Source: Phocaeicola salanitronis DSM 18170
GTDB taxonomy: Bacteria > Bacteroidota > Bacteroidia > Bacteroidales > Bacteroidaceae
Direction of reading: 5' to 3'
Assembly: GCF_000190575.1 (NCBI RefSeq)
Contig: NC_015164.1
Location: forward strand, 2,108,001-2,172,000
DNA: 64,000 nucleotides
Shown: one piece after another, positions 63,182 to 64,000 of the stretch
Layout of the letters: the number at the start of each line of letters is the position of its first letter
Position numbering within the stretch: the first letter of the stretch is position 1
Translations under genes and position numbers: made by a program
Notes under the pieces: generated by a model
What the model was told of the DNA's origin: nothing
What the model saw: the letters and a program-made list of their open reading frames with translations, nothing else
Databases searched by the model: none

Positions 63182-64000
63182 ATGTTACAAATATATTGTA
63201 AAAACATCAATCAAACAAGAAGTTTCCCCGAAGGAAGCAATCTTTTGGAGATTTACAAGGGCTTCGGACTGAATATGCCGTACGGCGTAGTAAGCGCAAA
63301 AGTCAACAACAAGGTAGAAGACCTCAACTTCAGAGTGTACTACAACAAGGACGTAGAATTCCTCGATGTCACCAACCCTTCGGGGATGCGCACCTACTTC
63401 CGTTCGCTTTGCTTCATTCTTGCCAAAGCAGTAGAAGACCTCTACCCACAGGGAAGTATCTCGCTGGAACACCCCGTATCGAAAGGATATTATTGCGACC
63501 TGCACCTGGACCGCTCCATAGGGCTTGACGACGTTATCCGCATCAAGCAAAGGATGCAGGAAATCATCGATGCCGACATCCCTTTCCAACGCATTGAATG
63601 CCACACGGCGCAGGCGGCGGAAATGTTCCTCCATCACGGAATGATGGACAAAGCGAAACTGCTCCGCACTTACGACCAGTTATATACGTTCTACTACCGG
63701 CTGGGAAACACCACCGATTGCTATTACGGAAGCCTCGTGCCCAGCACGGGCTACATCCGCCTGTTCGACATCGTGAAATACTACGACGGGCTGCTGCTCC
63801 GCGTACCCAACCGGAAAGACCCTACCCGGCTGGAAGACGTGGTGAAGCAAGAAAAAATGCTTGAAGTGTTTCAGGAATACCACCGGTGGAACGAGATTAT
63901 GGGTATCGCCACCGTGGGTGACTTCAACATCGCATGCCACAAGGGCTTTGCCACCGAACTGGTCAACGTATCCGAAGCACTTCAGGAAAAGAAAATCGTC
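63182..64000 (+). CDS. nucleoside kinase with TGS-like N-terminus (5' part, 273 codons)
   Basis: The frame opens with ATG at 63182 (MLQIYCKNINQTRSFPEGSNL) and runs off the window. The N-terminus resembles a TGS/ThrRS-like domain and an HHGM-containing middle part (AAEMFLHHGMMDKAKLL). Full-length proteins of this kind in Bacteroidetes carry a uridine-kinase/PRK P-loop domain that would lie outside. It is divergent from the Na/Pi gene. Confidence 0.8.
   Translation, partial: MLQIYCKNINQTRSFPEGSNLLEIYKGFGLNMPYGVVSAKVNNKVEDLNFRVYYNKDVEFLDVTNPSGMRTYFRSLCFILAKAVEDLYPQGSISLEHPVSKGYYCDLHLDRSIGLDDVIRIKQRMQEIIDADIPFQRIECHTAQAAEMFLHHGMMDKAKLLRTYDQLYTFYYRLGNTTDCYYGSLVPSTGYIRLFDIVKYYDGLLLRVPNRKDPTRLEDVVKQEKMLEVFQEYHRWNEIMGIATVGDFNIACHKGFATELVNVSEALQEKKIV

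Overview
The window looks like a chromosomal segment of a gut-type Bacteroidales (Bacteroidaceae: Bacteroides/Phocaeicola or a close relative). This rests on TAnnTTTG-type -7 promoter boxes (e.g. 51978, 57148, 50430), few Shine-Dalgarno sequences, a TonB-dependent receptor, a regulator fusing TPRs, a membrane segment and an AraC domain, DUF4831, a nucleoside kinase and a eukaryote-like SUI1/eIF1 protein. Housekeeping blocks flank a large accessory locus.

Layout: 1-7.1 kb holds tamB (partial), a sugar nucleotidyltransferase, a glutamate-synthase-type oxidoreductase, an FKBP lipoprotein and glyS. 7.1-8.4 kb holds palindromic repeats, three very small genes and a MITE-like element. A MATE pump follows. 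From 9.8 to 37.3 kb, 22 genes all read leftward and form the accessory locus. 38-40 kb has an IS5-type remnant and a TPR-TM-AraC regulator. 40-49 kb holds an outer-membrane barrel, a B3/B4 protein, pgeF, obg, adk, hpt, nnr, a DUF4831 gene and an AraC regulator. 49-60 kb holds tRNA-Lys, a zinc peptidase, hisS, yicC, gmk, nadD, menA, ispF, an FAH enzyme, rex, a SUI1 gene, groES and groEL. 60-64 kb holds a deaminase, a repeat-rich gap, an Na/Pi transporter and a partial nucleoside kinase.

The accessory locus has three modules. Module A (37.3-29.9 kb) encodes three paralogous repeat proteins, predicted beta-helical (one a lipoprotein, two without signal peptides), plus a cupin, a DJ-1/Hsp31-like protein, a tautomerase and a ThDP enzyme. 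Module B (29.5-21.4 kb) encodes an MFS transporter and a full Rsb-type partner switch: a receiver-PP2C phosphatase, two STAS proteins and an RsbW-type ATPase. These are interleaved with a glycogen-debranching enzyme, an AGE-fold protein and a PfpI protein, a gene set that recalls the cyanobacterial IcfG cluster. Module C (21.3-10.4 kb) is a tightly coupled operon: membrane-anchored WD40 protein, propeller pseudo-histidine-kinase (phosphoacceptor His replaced by Asp), soluble histidine kinase, TonB-dependent receptor, A-T-TE NRPS and nitroreductase. A VOC gene follows. The receptor barrel and NRPS are visibly more AT-rich than their neighbours, suggesting a co-exchanged cassette.

I infer that the Module C kinases feed the single receiver in the window, on the Module B phosphatase. 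That would make the 28 kb one sensory, biosynthetic and metabolic system. The chain is not demonstrated.

Intergenic DNA carries several repeat families: about 22-bp direct repeats that end in an inverted copy, TIR-bounded MITEs, composite palindromes of the ATCCGGCGT type, and a perfect 18-bp inverted repeat that embeds the promoter of the glutamate-synthase-type gene.
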